This document shows, piece by piece, positions 17,197 to 26,773 of a DNA stretch of 64,000 nucleotides; position 1 is the first letter of the stretch; the number at the start of each line of letters is the position of its first letter. A program made the position numbers and the translations under genes. Source of the DNA: Bog-532 sp963805255 (GTDB lineage: Bacteria; Actinomycetota; Actinomycetes; Streptosporangiales; Streptosporangiaceae); contig CAWDTK010000012.1 of the NCBI GenBank assembly GCA_963805255.1, positions 34,855 to 98,854 of the forward strand. The letters are read 5' to 3'. Below the pieces are notes generated by a model. That model saw nothing but the letters and a program-made list of their open reading frames with translations. It had not been told where the DNA came from and searched no databases.

Positions 17197-18780
17197 TCAC
17201 GGCTTTGCCGGCATGCTCCGGTACTCATCCGGGCTCGATTGAGGCCGTGCCACTTCGTGAGTTGTATGGCGTGCCTGTGTTGCTAGAATGAGCTCGCTCT
17301 CACGCACAAATACTGGCGCTACCCGCGATGTTCGCTCAAGCAGTATTCCGGTCTTGCTCGAACTGCCGTAAGCCGGCCATCCAGGTTCGGCTCCCGCTAT
17401 GAAGGATACCCAGGCGCCGTGTACCGTGCCGGCGAGCGATTGTGGCGGATTGACACCGGTATTCCGCGAGACAACATTGTCGGCGTCGAGACAGTCCCAG
17501 ACGAACGGCATCTCAATGCAGTGCGAAGCGAGGCCGGTTCCTGCCGACGGCATTCGGAAGTCGTAAGCGTAAGTTGGAGCGCCGTCGCGAACAGCCAGAA
17601 CTCGTGATGTGTAGAGCCGGAAGCCGGAATCGCTCAATACGCGGCCGAGTATCTCTCGCACTGTGCCGGGAATCCGCCGAGCGTAAGCGCGTGCTTGCTT
17701 CGGCCGGAGTCCGACGGCAATCAGCGCGAGCTGTCTTGGCAGTCGATCGACGGCCTTGGGCAGAGTCTGCATGTGGAAGTCGATCTCGTTAGCGACAGAA
17801 CCGATCAGCATCCGCTTGTCGGCACCGATGCCGCGCGCTAGCGCGTGTTCGACCCGATACGGAATCAGGCCGGTACCGACGACGGGGGACCACCCCATCG
17901 CCGTCTTGCCGCGAACGATTCCTCGAACGAATTGCAGGCTACCAAATTCTTCGTCGGTCATCTTCTGCTGCTCAGTGAAGATCGTTCGCTCATCGAACGT
18001 TGCGAATGCGGCGCGCCAAGGTTTGATACCGAGTCGCTTCGCGAGAGCTGCAGTCCTCGCTTGAATGGCTTTCCGGTCGCCGGTGATCGTGCAGGGCGAT
18101 TCGGCGACCACGGCGGTGAAGAGGTGCTGCACGGAAGGCATCGAGAGCAGGGTGAGGGCGGCAGTCGCTCCGGCACTCTGACCACCGATGGTGACGCGGG
18201 TTGGGTCACCGCCGAAATGGGCAATGCTGTCCCGGACCCACTCAAGGGCGAGGATCCAGTCGTGGACGGCCCGGTTGTCCGGCGCTTCGTCCATCACGCC
18301 GAATCCGTCGAGGCCGAGACGGTAGCCGACCGGCACCACGATCACCCCATCGCGGGGAAATGCGCCGCCGTCGTACCACTGGGACGAGGGCGAACCGGTA
18401 ATAAACCCACCGCCGTGGAACCACACCCAGACCGGCAACCCCTCGCCCCCGCCGGCGGGAGCGAAGACGTTGACTGCAAGGGTGTCGTCGCCGGGAAAGG
18501 CAGGCTCTGGGATAAAAGTGCCGCCGGGGTCCATATAGCCGCGGAGAGGGGTGGCGCCATAACGGGTGCAATTGCGGACACCGCCCCAGGGGGCTCGTTT
18601 GACGGGGAGCGCGAAGCGGAGTGCACCGACGGGAGGTTCGGCGTACGGAATGCCGAGATAGGCGGCCTGCCCGTTATCGAGCAGGACTCCGCTGACGTCA
18701 CCAGCGGGCGTGTGGACGATCGGCGCCTCGCCTAGGACATTCGATGGCTGGGCGTCTGCCCCGTGCGGAATCGAGGTCAC
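17197..18780 (-). CDS. Type-B carboxylesterase
   Basis: About 527 residues from GTG 18780, which has AAGAAGG seven bases upstream; the frame extends upstream to 18975 but that part resembles no esterase. Alpha/beta-hydrolase of the carboxylesterase type B family: VHTPAGDVSGVL at the N-terminus, YLGIPYAEPPVGALRF, the oxyanion hole in WFHGGGFITGS, nucleophile serine in GGQSAGATAALTLL, and a C-terminal catalytic histidine in GTVHGAWVSFI. It hydrolyses carboxylic esters; the substrate is unknown. No signal peptide is seen, so it is probably cytoplasmic. It is in tandem with the GH16-like lipoprotein, separated by a 267-base gap. Confidence 0.88.
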   Translation of the reverse strand: MTSIPHGADAQPSNVLGEAPIVHTPAGDVSGVLLDNGQAAYLGIPYAEPPVGALRFALPVKRAPWGGVRNCTRYGATPLRGYMDPGGTFIPEPAFPGDDTLAVNVFAPAGGGEGLPVWVWFHGGGFITGSPSSQWYDGGAFPRDGVIVVPVGYRLGLDGFGVMDEAPDNRAVHDWILALEWVRDSIAHFGGDPTRVTIGGQSAGATAALTLLSMPSVQHLFTAVVAESPCTITGDRKAIQARTAALAKRLGIKPWRAAFATFDERTIFTEQQKMTDEEFGSLQFVRGIVRGKTAMGWSPVVGTGLIPYRVEHALARGIGADKRMLIGSVANEIDFHMQTLPKAVDRLPRQLALIAVGLRPKQARAYARRIPGTVREILGRVLSDSGFRLYTSRVLAVRDGAPTYAYDFRMPSAGTGLASHCIEMPFVWDCLDADNVVSRNTGVNPPQSLAGTVHGAWVSFIAGAEPGWPAYGSSSKTGILLERTSRVAPVFVRESELILATQARHTTHEVARPQSSPDEYRSMPAKP

Positions 18781-19047
18781 TTCTTGCCTTCTTGGTTGAC
18801 CACCATTGACCATGCCAGGGTAGGTGCCGAGGCCGACTTTGAACTCCGGCGCAGGGTCAAGGCCGACGGAGGCGGTGCCGAGGGCGCGATGATCCACGTC
18901 GACGTAAACCACCGTTTCGGGTCGCGCCTCGAGTTCCCATGCCTGCCGCGCCGCCGCCATTTGCTGGTGCCGCATGTGGAAGGCCGCCCACGCCTGAGAG
19001 TCGCGCTTCCTGATCTCTGCGCGCTGATCGCTTTCGGCTGCCCGCGG

Positions 19048-19863
19048 TCAGCCCGTATACGAGTACACGGCAACGTAAGCGATGTTTATCTGGGCCCACG
19101 AGCCTGGCGCTGCCGACGGCCCGCTCAGAGCGGACTCGTTCTGAATGATCCAGGCCATGTCTCCGGCGGGGACCCAGTCTCCCTTCGCGTGGCCGATCAC
19201 CCGGCCGTCCAGGTAGAAGGTCAAAGATCCGGGCGCCCACTGGATCTCGCTGGTGTGCCACCCGGTCCAGCTCGCGTCAGGACAGAAGTCCGCCTGATCC
19301 GCCTGGTAGATGCTGTGCGCATACGCGCAGATGCCGCTGTCCAGATTGTTCTCCGGGAAGTCGACCTCGTAGTCCTGGTTGCTGGCCGTAGGCCACAACA
19401 GGTGCGCGGCCTTGTACCCGGGATCAGCGTGGGAAACGGAGAAGGTCTCGATGAACTTCCCGTATCTGACGCCGTCGGCTGCCTTGGGCACGACGGCCGC
19501 ACTGTGGATCCACAACGTCGTCCGGAACATCCTGATGTGCATCTGGCCGCCGGAGATCCAGATGGTATGAGCCGGATCGTCGAAACCGCCCACCGGATAG
19601 TTCCGGTCGGTCGCGGTGTCAGGCCACGGGTATGGATACGCCCACCACTGTGAGCGCACGGACGGGGGCAGGTTCGAGCAGTAGGGGTCCGGACCGTTCG
19701 CGTTGTTGTCACATCCGCTGAATTGCCCGAGCTTGACGGGCGTGGGGAACTCCGTGCTCCACTTAAGTGTCCAGCCACTCGTGGTGCCAGTACGGGCTGG
19801 TGGAGGCGCGCATCCCAGGAGCACGGACAGCACGGCGGCCAGTGCGATGAATGATTTGATCAT
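19048..19863 (-). CDS. GH16-like secreted lipoprotein
   Basis: About 271 residues from ATG 19863. The N-terminus MIKSFIALAAVLSVLLGCAPPP is a lipoprotein signal peptide with lipobox LLGC. The remainder is a concanavalin-like glycoside hydrolase 16 fold. YEVDFPENNLD supplies the E-x-D-x-x-E catalytic motif, preceded by GKFIETFSVSHADPGYKAAHLLWP and followed by WTGWHTSEIQWAPGSLTFYLDGRVIGH. It probably cleaves an extracellular beta-glucan-type polysaccharide at the cell surface. The N-terminal part (CDNNANGPDPYCSNLPPSVRSQWWAYPYPWPDT) is rich in Trp and Tyr. A longer start to 19980 is possible but would bury the signal peptide. Confidence 0.85.
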   Translation of the reverse strand: MIKSFIALAAVLSVLLGCAPPPARTGTTSGWTLKWSTEFPTPVKLGQFSGCDNNANGPDPYCSNLPPSVRSQWWAYPYPWPDTATDRNYPVGGFDDPAHTIWISGGQMHIRMFRTTLWIHSAAVVPKAADGVRYGKFIETFSVSHADPGYKAAHLLWPTASNQDYEVDFPENNLDSGICAYAHSIYQADQADFCPDASWTGWHTSEIQWAPGSLTFYLDGRVIGHAKGDWVPAGDMAWIIQNESALSGPSAAPGSWAQINIAYVAVYSYTG

Positions 19864-20747
19864 GGCGTCCCCCGTGCAGAGCTGCGGAATACTCTTGTAC
19901 CGTCCGTAAACGCAATGGCGGGTGGAGCTTGCTCCACTCTTAGCCGTTTCTACTCTCAGCCGTTTCTGAACGACTTCCACGCCGGGGGCATGACACCGGG
20001 CGCAAGATCGCCGCCGCGATGATCGCGTGGACCGTTTCGCTCGTGCGCCCGCGGTGCGGACGGATCAGAAGGTGACGCTCACCCACCTCACTATTCAAAC
20101 ACCAGTTCGATTCAACGGCAAGCGGCCGGCAGGAATGGCTGGTGGACTTGCCGGGACCGAGCAGGGAATCGGACGAGCGATCCTCGAACACCAGGACGAC
20201 CCAGTTGCTGATCCGCTCTAGCATCGCACCCCCCGTAGCGACACCGCTCAGTGATGCTACTGAACGTAGCCGATGGCGTTCTGACGGCCACCGCCGGTAC
20301 CCCGTCCCGGGCATGGCGAATCGGGGCCTGTGGGAGCGGGCCATCGCCGCTCACGACCGGCATGCTCGCTCAGCCTGTCATCTACTGCGAGGTCGTGAGG
20401 CTGAGCGGCAACCAGTGCGGTCCCATCGCGTTGCCACCACGCTCCGTCTCCCTCGTCTCAGACCGTCCCGCTGCATCCCGTGCACAAATCAGGTTCCTGA
20501 CCTGGACCGAGGTCTTGACAGTTCTGCTTCCGCGCGGAGCAAGATCGATCGGGCCGCCCGCGAGCACCGGAGCAGGGGCCAGCAAACGAGGTCATACGAG
20601 GACGCGGCCGGGCACAACCTGCGACCAGGGAGTCGGCCAGGGAGTTCACTGGCGCGAGGAGCCGCACGGGGAAGGATGGTGGGTAGGCATTACGTCACAA
20701 GCCGCGGACCGTGGGCCCAATGCGCGGCACGACCTTAGGAGGAGCAG
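19864..20747. other. 884-bp region without a convincing gene
   Basis: Open frames exist on both strands (for example minus 19940-20344), but none shows a recognisable domain and all have shifting composition. It must contain the promoters of the GH16-like gene (leftward) and of the epoxide hydrolase (rightward). A near-direct repeat TAGCCGTTTCT / CAGCCGTTTCT lies at about 19939-19965. It may be a decayed gene remnant. Confidence 0.5.
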
Positions 20748-21977
20748 ATGTCCGCTAGTGAAGTTGCGGAACAGACGGGCAGCGGCAACATCGCTGTTCG
20801 CGCGTTTCAGGTCGGTTTCCCGGAGGGGGAGCTCACCGAGCTGCGCAGACGGGTAAACGCGGCCAGGTGGCCCGGGCGCGAGACGGTCACCGACGACTCG
20901 CAGGGCGTGCGGCTCGCGATGATGCAGGAGCTCGCGCGGTACTGGGGGACCGACCACGACTGGCGCAAGTGCGAGGCGAAGCTGAACGCCCTGCCGAACT
21001 TCCTGACCAAGATCGACGGGCTTGACATTCATTTCATCCACGTCCGCTCGCAGCAGGAGGACGCGCTGCCGCTGATCATCACGCACGGGTGGCCTGGCTC
21101 GATCATCGAGCAGCTGAAGATCATCGAGCCGCTCACCAACCCGGCCGCGCATGGCGCGAGCGCGGCGGACGCGTTCCATCTGGTGATTCCCTCGCTGCCG
21201 GGGCACGGGTTCTCCGCCAAGCCGGCCACCACCGGCTGGGATCCCGCCCGCACCGCACGTGCCTGGATAGTGCTGATGAAGCGCCTCGGATACACCCAAT
21301 TCGTGGCGCAGGGCGGCGACTGGGGCGCGGCCGTCACGCAGGCGATGGGTGAACAGGCAGCACCGGAGCTGCTCGGCATCCACTCCAACATGCCCGGTAC
21401 CGCTCCAGCCGACGTCACCAAGGCGTTCGAGCGCGGCGACCCGCCGCCATCCGGTCTCTCAGACGAGGAGCTACGCGCTTACCAGCAGCTGAGCAACTTC
21501 TATGGCAAGCACGTGGCCTACGCACAAATTATGGCGACGCGGCCGCAAACGCTGTACGGACTGGCGGACTCACCCGTCGATCTAGCCGCGTTCATGCTGG
21601 ACCACGGCGACGGTACCGGCCAGCCCGGGCTCGTAGGACAGGTCCTTCAGGGACACCCGGATGGCGACCTTACCCGAGACGACATCCTCGACAACATCAC
21701 GCTCTACTGGCTGACGAACACCGGGGTTTCCTCGGCTCGTCTCTACTGGGAAAACAAGGCGGACTTCTTCAACGCCAAGAACATCTCCATTCCGTTTGCC
21801 ATCAGCGTCTTCCCCGACGAGCTCTATCAAGCACCGCGGAGCTGGGCAGAACGCGCGTATCCCGGCAACCTCATCCATTACAACAAGCTCGACCGAGGCG
21901 GCCACTTCGCGGCCTGGGAACAGCCGCAAGTCTTCTCAGAAGAGATGCGCGCCAGCTTCAGGCCACTGCGCAAGTAA
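20748..21977 (+). CDS. EHN-type epoxide hydrolase 1
   Basis: 409 residues from ATG 20748 with TTAGGAGGAGCAG upstream. The N-terminal epoxide-hydrolase (EHN) segment (FQVGFPEGELTELRRRVNAARWPGRE, YWGTDHDWRKCEAKLNALPNF) precedes the alpha/beta-hydrolase core. HGWPGS gives the oxyanion hole, QGGDWGAAV carries the nucleophile Asp, the ring-opening tyrosine is likely in TLYWLTNTG, and the catalytic His is in GGHFAAWEQP. Epoxides are converted to vicinal diols; the natural substrate is unknown. A close paralogue lies at 33734-34936. No neighbouring pathway genes are evident. Confidence 0.9.
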   Translation: MSASEVAEQTGSGNIAVRAFQVGFPEGELTELRRRVNAARWPGRETVTDDSQGVRLAMMQELARYWGTDHDWRKCEAKLNALPNFLTKIDGLDIHFIHVRSQQEDALPLIITHGWPGSIIEQLKIIEPLTNPAAHGASAADAFHLVIPSLPGHGFSAKPATTGWDPARTARAWIVLMKRLGYTQFVAQGGDWGAAVTQAMGEQAAPELLGIHSNMPGTAPADVTKAFERGDPPPSGLSDEELRAYQQLSNFYGKHVAYAQIMATRPQTLYGLADSPVDLAAFMLDHGDGTGQPGLVGQVLQGHPDGDLTRDDILDNITLYWLTNTGVSSARLYWENKADFFNAKNISIPFAISVFPDELYQAPRSWAERAYPGNLIHYNKLDRGGHFAAWEQPQVFSEEMRASFRPLRK

Positions 21978-22327
21978 CCAGCACAGGAGGAGCAGCCACA
22001 CCCCCATAGTGCCGCCGGCCTGGGCGGTCCGCGAGGCCTGCCGCACTGCCCCGAACGACGAGCTCGGCTTTAGCGTGTCTGTGAGTGACCGTCATCTCCT
22101 GCACCGCCCGCCGGATCGGCCCGTAACGGCCACAATTGCGCCCCCATCTCCTACTACGAGGCGCAGTACGATTTTGGGTATGCACGTTGGCGACCCTGGG
22201 CGAGGTGGGAACTGGTGGCTGCTGATGGGCTGACGGCGGCCGTAGTGGGTGGCGGGATCGCTGGTTTGGCTTCGGCGGTGTCGTTTGATCTGCCCCGAGC
22301 TTTCCGGACAGCGGATTTGTGGTTAAT

Positions 22328-22962
22328 TCACGCTGCGGACTGCCGTTCCAGGTACTCATTGCGGACTTGCTGCGGGGTCCGGTACTGAAGCCCGGAGTGC
22401 CGACGTCTGGAATTGTACCAGAATTCGATGTACCTCACAACGTCGCGGCGCGCGTGCTCGCGGGTCGGATACTGAGTGCGGTGAACACGCTCGTTCTTCA
22501 GCGCGGCGAAGAACGATTCGGCCATTGCATTATCGTAACAGATACCGGTGCGGCCGACGGACTGCCGGAGATTATGCTTCTTGAGCGTCTCCGCAAACTG
22601 CCGGGATGTGTAATTGCTGCCGCGGTCGGAGTGGAAAATCGCATTAGCGGCGAGAGGAAAATTACGGGCGGCGATCTCGATGGCCTTCTCGATGAGCGGC
22701 GTCTTGTAGTTATCGCCCGCTGCCCAGCCGATGACTTCCTTTGTATGGCAGTCGATAACCGTCGCCAGGTAAAGCCAGCCCTCCCATGCCGGAATGTAAG
22801 TGATGTCGCCGACCATTTTCTCGCCCGGCGCGGCCGCGGTGAAATCGCGTTTCACGAGGTCGGGAATGTCGTGCTCCTGGCCGTCGCCCTCGGTCAGGCT
22901 GACCCGCCACGGCCGCGGCTGGCAGGGCTCCAGGCCCAGCTCACGCATGATGGACCGCACCA
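22328..22962 (-). pseudogene. IS3 transposase OrfB, 3' part (integrase core)
   Basis: Encodes the rve/DDE integrase core: RDFTAAAPGEKMVGDITYIPAWEGWLYLATVIDCHTKEVIG (first Asp), AIFHSDRGSNYTS (second Asp) and DNAMAESFFAALKNE (Glu), ending in YLERQSAA at 22328. Its 5' part is at 25085-25352 on the other side of the nested IS4-type insertion. Removing that insertion and one 10-bp duplication would give VPAGPELVRSIMRELGL in frame, so the break is recent and clean. Confidence 0.9.
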
Positions 22963-22971
22963 GCTCCGGCC

Positions 22972-25074
22972 CAACGCCATTGACTTAAGGGGTTTGGCCG
23001 GTGAACTGGGATGTTACGTGTGCGGCCTGCGTCAGCCCGTGGTGGCGGTGTCCCGCGCTTGTCCGGCGTGTCGCGGGCGTAGATCGGCTGGAATGAGCGG
23101 CGGCTCCTGGTATGAGGACTGATGTCTGAAGTCAGTTCTAGCCCAGGAGCCGTGCATGGAGTTCTACCCGACTTTGCCTGCTGACGCCAGCCCAGTGGCC
23201 GGTGGCATGGATGCTCGCGGCGTGAGGCCGGGGATCGTCGCGGTGCGGCCCGCTGACCTGCGCCGTCCCGGCCGGGGCGGGGTGTCGGCTTTGCTGCCCG
23301 GCCCGGCGGGCCGGCCGGTGACTTCAGGTGAGGATCTGGTGTTCTGCCATCAGGTGACGGTCGCGCCAGCGGTGGTGCGGCGCAGCGGCGATGTGCAGGC
23401 CGGCGGCTGGCTCCCCGGTCACGTCACCCTCGGCCTGCTTGAGGCATACCTGCCGGCTGGGGAGATCGAGGAGCTGGTGGAGGATTTCGGCTGCGCAGAG
23501 GAACGGCAGCGGCTGCTGCCGGCCGCGATGACGGTCCGGCTGCTGGTGGCGATGACCTTGATGCCGGACGCGCCGGTGCCGGAGGTGACCTTGCGGGTGG
23601 CCGGGCTGCTGGCGTGCCTGCCGTGGGCGCGGCCCTGGCACGTGCCGGGTACCGAGGCGGTCACCCGCCGCCTGGACATGATCCCCGCGGAGCTGTTCGA
23701 GGCGCTGTTCTGGCTGGTCGCCGGGCCGATCGCCGATCCGGGTGCGCCGGGGATGCGGTGGCGGGGGCTGCTGCTATGCGCCCTGGACGGGTTCCAGGTC
23801 CGGGTCCCGGACACCAAGGCGAACCGGAAGTATTTCGGCTCGTCCGGCACCGCGGATAACTCGTCGCCGTTTCCCCAGGTCCGGGCCGTCATACTCACTG
23901 CCGCACGGGCCAAGGCCACCCTCGGCATGGAGTTCGGCCCCTCCTGCGACGGGGAGCAGACCCTGACCCGGCGGCTGGCCAGATCCCGTCCCGGGATCTT
24001 CGCGGCGGGCCGGCTGATCCTGATGGACCGCAATTTCCCGGGATTCGCCCTGATCAAGGCGATCCGCGCCCAGGGCGCGCACCTGCTGATGCGGATGAAG
24101 TCCGATATCGTCCTGCCGCTGCTCAAGGCACTGCCGGACGGCTCGTATGAGTCCTTCCTGTCCGACGGCGCCGACCGCATCCCGGTCCGCGTCGTGGAAT
24201 ACGACGTGAAAGTCCCCGGCCCGGGCGGCGCCGGGGACGAGCTGTACGCTCTGGCCACCACGCTGACGGACTGGCAGGCATACCCCGCCGCGGAACTGGC
24301 CGCCTGCTACCCGGACCGGTGGGCCGCGGTGGAAACCGTCATCGGCGAGGACAAGTCCGCGATCACCGGCGCGGGCCCCTCCCGCGGCCCGATCCTGCGC
24401 TCGTCGTCCCCGCACCAGGTCACCCAGGAGATGTGGGCCTGGATCACCGCCACCCAGCTGGTCCGCATCCACGGCTGCCACGCCATCCAGGCCGGCACGG
24501 CCGCCCAGCTCACCGCCGCTCCCGGCAGCGAGCCGAAGGCGCCGGCCACGCCCGCCCGGGTGTCGTTCACGACCGCCCGCCGCGAGGCCGTCCGCTCGAT
24601 GACCCAGACCCTGGCGCCCGCGACTGCCCCCGCCTCAGTGCTCGCTGCCGCCGCCGCGCTGGCCAGCTCCCGGATCCTCGCCGCCCTGCTGCCCGTCCGG
24701 CCGCCCCGCCACCGCGAACGGTGCACCAAGGGCCGCCAGCAGTTCCCGTCCTCGCCGGCCACCGGGCGGGTACCCGCCAGCACCGGCGAGGCCACCATCA
24801 CCATCTACCCCGCCGGGCAGATCATCTACGCCGGCGCCCGCACCGCTCCTGCAGCCAGCCCGGCCTCCGGCGACACTTCCTAACCCGGTCATCCTGCATA
24901 AACGACCCGGAAGGAGAAACCCCGTCCCGGCCCGTGGAACCGGCGCCCCCCCCGGAGCGACATCCGGGCTACTGTCATGCCCACCGCCACAGCAAAACGC
25001 CCAGGAAAACCCATACGGGCATACACGGCCGATACAACCCATAGAACACCTAACACCTAAAAGCGATGGCGTTG
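22972..25074 (+). mobile_element. IS4-type element, copy 1, complete
   Basis: 2103 bp with termini CAACGCCATTGACTTAAGG (left) and, read inwards from the right, CAACGCCATCGCTTTTAGG. Flanked by a perfect 10-bp direct repeat AGCTCCGGCC at 22962-22971 and 25075-25084; IS4-family elements usually make 10-13 bp duplications. Inserted in the orfB of IS3 element B. A second, 5'-truncated copy lies at 45277-47084. Confidence 0.93.
23156..24883 (+). CDS. IS4-family transposase
   Basis: 575 residues. N-terminal domain of ~100 residues, then a DDE fold with a beta-strand insertion: LLCALDGFQVRVPDT (first Asp), RLILMDRNFPGF (second Asp), and the IS4 signature Y-(2)-R-(3)-E-(6)-K in CYPDRWAAVETVIGEDKSAI (Glu). 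A C-terminal helical segment (VRIHGCHAIQAGTAAQL) is followed by a tail ending ASPASGDTS. It catalyses cut-and-paste transposition of its own element. The frame is undamaged and the termini are intact, so this copy may be active. The copy at 45469-47084 is identical over the shared sequence. Confidence 0.93.
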   Translation: MEFYPTLPADASPVAGGMDARGVRPGIVAVRPADLRRPGRGGVSALLPGPAGRPVTSGEDLVFCHQVTVAPAVVRRSGDVQAGGWLPGHVTLGLLEAYLPAGEIEELVEDFGCAEERQRLLPAAMTVRLLVAMTLMPDAPVPEVTLRVAGLLACLPWARPWHVPGTEAVTRRLDMIPAELFEALFWLVAGPIADPGAPGMRWRGLLLCALDGFQVRVPDTKANRKYFGSSGTADNSSPFPQVRAVILTAARAKATLGMEFGPSCDGEQTLTRRLARSRPGIFAAGRLILMDRNFPGFALIKAIRAQGAHLLMRMKSDIVLPLLKALPDGSYESFLSDGADRIPVRVVEYDVKVPGPGGAGDELYALATTLTDWQAYPAAELAACYPDRWAAVETVIGEDKSAITGAGPSRGPILRSSSPHQVTQEMWAWITATQLVRIHGCHAIQAGTAAQLTAAPGSEPKAPATPARVSFTTARREAVRSMTQTLAPATAPASVLAAAAALASSRILAALLPVRPPRHRERCTKGRQQFPSSPATGRVPASTGEATITIYPAGQIIYAGARTAPAASPASGDTS

Positions 25075-25084
25075 AGCTCCGGCC

Positions 25085-25352
25085 CCGCGGGCACGCCCCA
25101 GGCCACCAGGTCCGCATGCACCCGGCGGTACCCGTATGTCTCATCCGATTCATCGAATGACTTCCGCACGATCAAAGCAAGCATCCCGCGCCTTTTCGCC
25201 GTCGCCGATTCCGGCGCGCTCCGCCATTCGTAAAACCCGGACCGCGATACCTCCATCCACCGGCACATCATCACGATCGACGGCACGTACTCATCACTCG
25301 ATTCCTGGTAAGCCGCGTACTCCGCGTCGATGAACTCGAATTTATCGGTCAC
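25085..25352 (-). pseudogene. IS3 transposase OrfB, 5' part
   Basis: N-terminal HTH_21 region of the orfB (MTDKFEFIDAEYAAY, MMCRWMEVSRSGFYEW, YGYRRVHADLVAWGVPAGPEL), starting in overlap with orfA at 25352. Its natural continuation is at 22962 downwards, beyond the nested IS4-type element. Confidence 0.9.
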
Positions 25353-25639
25353 CGATGGTCGCGGGCGAAGTACGCCGCGGCTTTTTTCAAAAACTCGTTT
25401 TCCATCTTCAGTTCCCGGGTTTCCCGCTCAAGCTCGCGCAGCCGCGCCCGCTCATTCACGGTCAGCGGCGGTTCCTCGCCGGCATGCTCACGGCGATAGG
25501 AAGCGACCCAGTTGCCGAGGGTGCCTTCGTTAATACCGAGCTCCTTCGCCACCCGGGCGATCGGACGCGAGGTCTCGATCACAATCTTTACGGCTTCCTC
25601 TTTGAATTCGAGAGAGAAGCTCTTCTTCGGTCGAGGCAA
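25349..25639 (-). CDS. IS3 OrfA
   Basis: 96 residues: helix-turn-helix (SLEFKEEAVKIVIETSRPIARVAKELGINEGTLGNWV) followed by a leucine-zipper-like coiled coil (LTVNERARLRELERETRELKMENEFLKKAAAYFARDHR). The coding strand has an A6G slippery heptamer (AAAAAAG, plus-strand 25381-25387) in the LKKAAA codons near the orfA end. This is the standard -1 frameshift signal by which IS3 elements make the OrfAB transposase. Confidence 0.92.
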   Translation of the reverse strand: MPRPKKSFSLEFKEEAVKIVIETSRPIARVAKELGINEGTLGNWVASYRREHAGEEPPLTVNERARLRELERETRELKMENEFLKKAAAYFARDHR

Positions 25640-25879
25640 TTAATTCACCTTTCCAGACGTCCATCCTATTGGACGGACTGTCCGGAAGCTTCGGGGCACC
25701 CCAGATCCCGTCTCCGATGGGCGGCTGCTTGAGGTGTGGGGGCCGGGTACTGAGTTTGGTGCCTTGCGGATAAGCGACAGCGAGATTTACTGGTATGGGT
25801 ACTTCCGGAATCCCGAGGGAGGCGTCTTCGCCGACGAGCTGGCCGCCGCCCGCGATCGGTTCGCGGCCTGGGCTCCATG

Positions 25880-26773
25880 GAGGGTTATTCACAGAGTCGG
25901 GTTAATTCGCTAGGAAGTACGCAAAGCATCGGCGCGCCTAAGTGAAAGACGGCCCGCTTCTCGAAAGGATTGGGTTACCACGCTCAATCCAGAGAAACGA
26001 GCCGCCAAATGTATAATACCACGGGTTTCACCAGGGATGAGATCATCGAGCTCTGCGCCATGATCAACGCAACCGAACTGGAACCCGGGACGAAACTCTG
26101 GCCACCGATCCTGGGATTGTTCAGGTCGGCTGTCGTCGCTCTTACCTATATGCGGCGTAACCGCGTCCAAGCGGAAATCGCTGAATCATTCGGCGTCTCG
26201 CAGCCCACAGTGAGCCGGGCGATTTCAGCAATGACCTCGATCATAAAGAAAGCTCTTGCCCCCTATGTCCCCACCGCAGACGAGCTCGAGGAGAACATGC
26301 AGTACATCATCGACGGAACTCTGCTCCCGTGCTGGTCATGGGCCGCCCGGCCGGAACTGTACTCCGGCAAGCACAAGACCACTGGCATGAACATCCAGGT
26401 CGCGTGCAACCTTGCGGGGCGCCTCGCGTGGATTTCCGATCCTGTCGACGGCAGCCGCCACGACAGCTATTGCATGGATGAATCAGGAGTTCTCATCACG
26501 ATGGATCCCGGTAACTGGGCTGGCGATAAAGGATATGTCGGCCATGGCATGATCACTCCATTTAAGAAGCCCGCCGGAGGCGAGCTTCTCGACTGGCAGA
26601 AGGAATTCAACACTCAGGTCAATAAGCTCCGCTACGTCATTGAGCAAGTCATCGCGAACTTCAAAACCTGGCGGATCATGCACACCGACTATCGGCGGCC
26701 GATCGAAACTTTCTCTACCACAATCTCAGCTGTTATTGCTCTGCACTTCTGCAAGATCGCCTGAATAACCCTC
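25880..26773 (+). mobile_element. IS5-family element, copy 1
   Basis: 894 bp, ends GAGGGTTATTCA / TGAATAACCCTC, flanked by the 3-bp duplication ATG (25877-25879 and 26774-26776). Inserted in the FAD monooxygenase pseudogene; removing it restores the frame of that part of the gene. An equally long copy is at 62924-63817. Confidence 0.92.
26009..26764 (+). CDS. IS5-family transposase (DDE_Tnp_4 type)
   Basis: 251 residues from ATG 26009. An N-terminal helix-turn-helix (RVQAEIAESFGVSQPTVSRAISAM) precedes a DDE domain: MQYIIDGTLLPCW (first Asp), AWISDPVDGSRHDSYCMDES (second Asp region), GDKGYVGHG and YVIEQVIANFKTWRIMHTDYRRP (Glu). It acts on the ends of its own element. The frame is intact. It differs from the copy at 63053 by only a handful of residues (for example AAELEP versus ATELEP), so the two are recent relatives but not identical. 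Confidence 0.92.
   Translation: MYNTTGFTRDEIIELCAMINATELEPGTKLWPPILGLFRSAVVALTYMRRNRVQAEIAESFGVSQPTVSRAISAMTSIIKKALAPYVPTADELEENMQYIIDGTLLPCWSWAARPELYSGKHKTTGMNIQVACNLAGRLAWISDPVDGSRHDSYCMDESGVLITMDPGNWAGDKGYVGHGMITPFKKPAGGELLDWQKEFNTQVNKLRYVIEQVIANFKTWRIMHTDYRRPIETFSTTISAVIALHFCKIA

Larger units (their letters stand above)
22291..25698 (-). mobile_element. IS3-family element B, carrying a nested IS4-type element
   Basis: Ends TGCCCCGAGCTTTCCGGACA (22291) and its imperfect inverted repeat, read from the other side as TGCCCCGAAGCTTCCGGACA (ending 25698). Leftward orfA and orfB are present. orfB is split by an IS4-type element at 22972-25074 flanked by the 10-bp duplication AGCTCCGGCC. The flanks of the IS3 element itself show no shared 3-4 bp duplication, consistent with an adjacent deletion of host DNA. 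Confidence 0.9.

Noticed and set aside
20142..20738. 198-codon plus-strand frame before epoxide hydrolase 1
   Set aside because: Arg/Ser/His-rich with no similarity to any family I know and no codon-position bias that I could judge.
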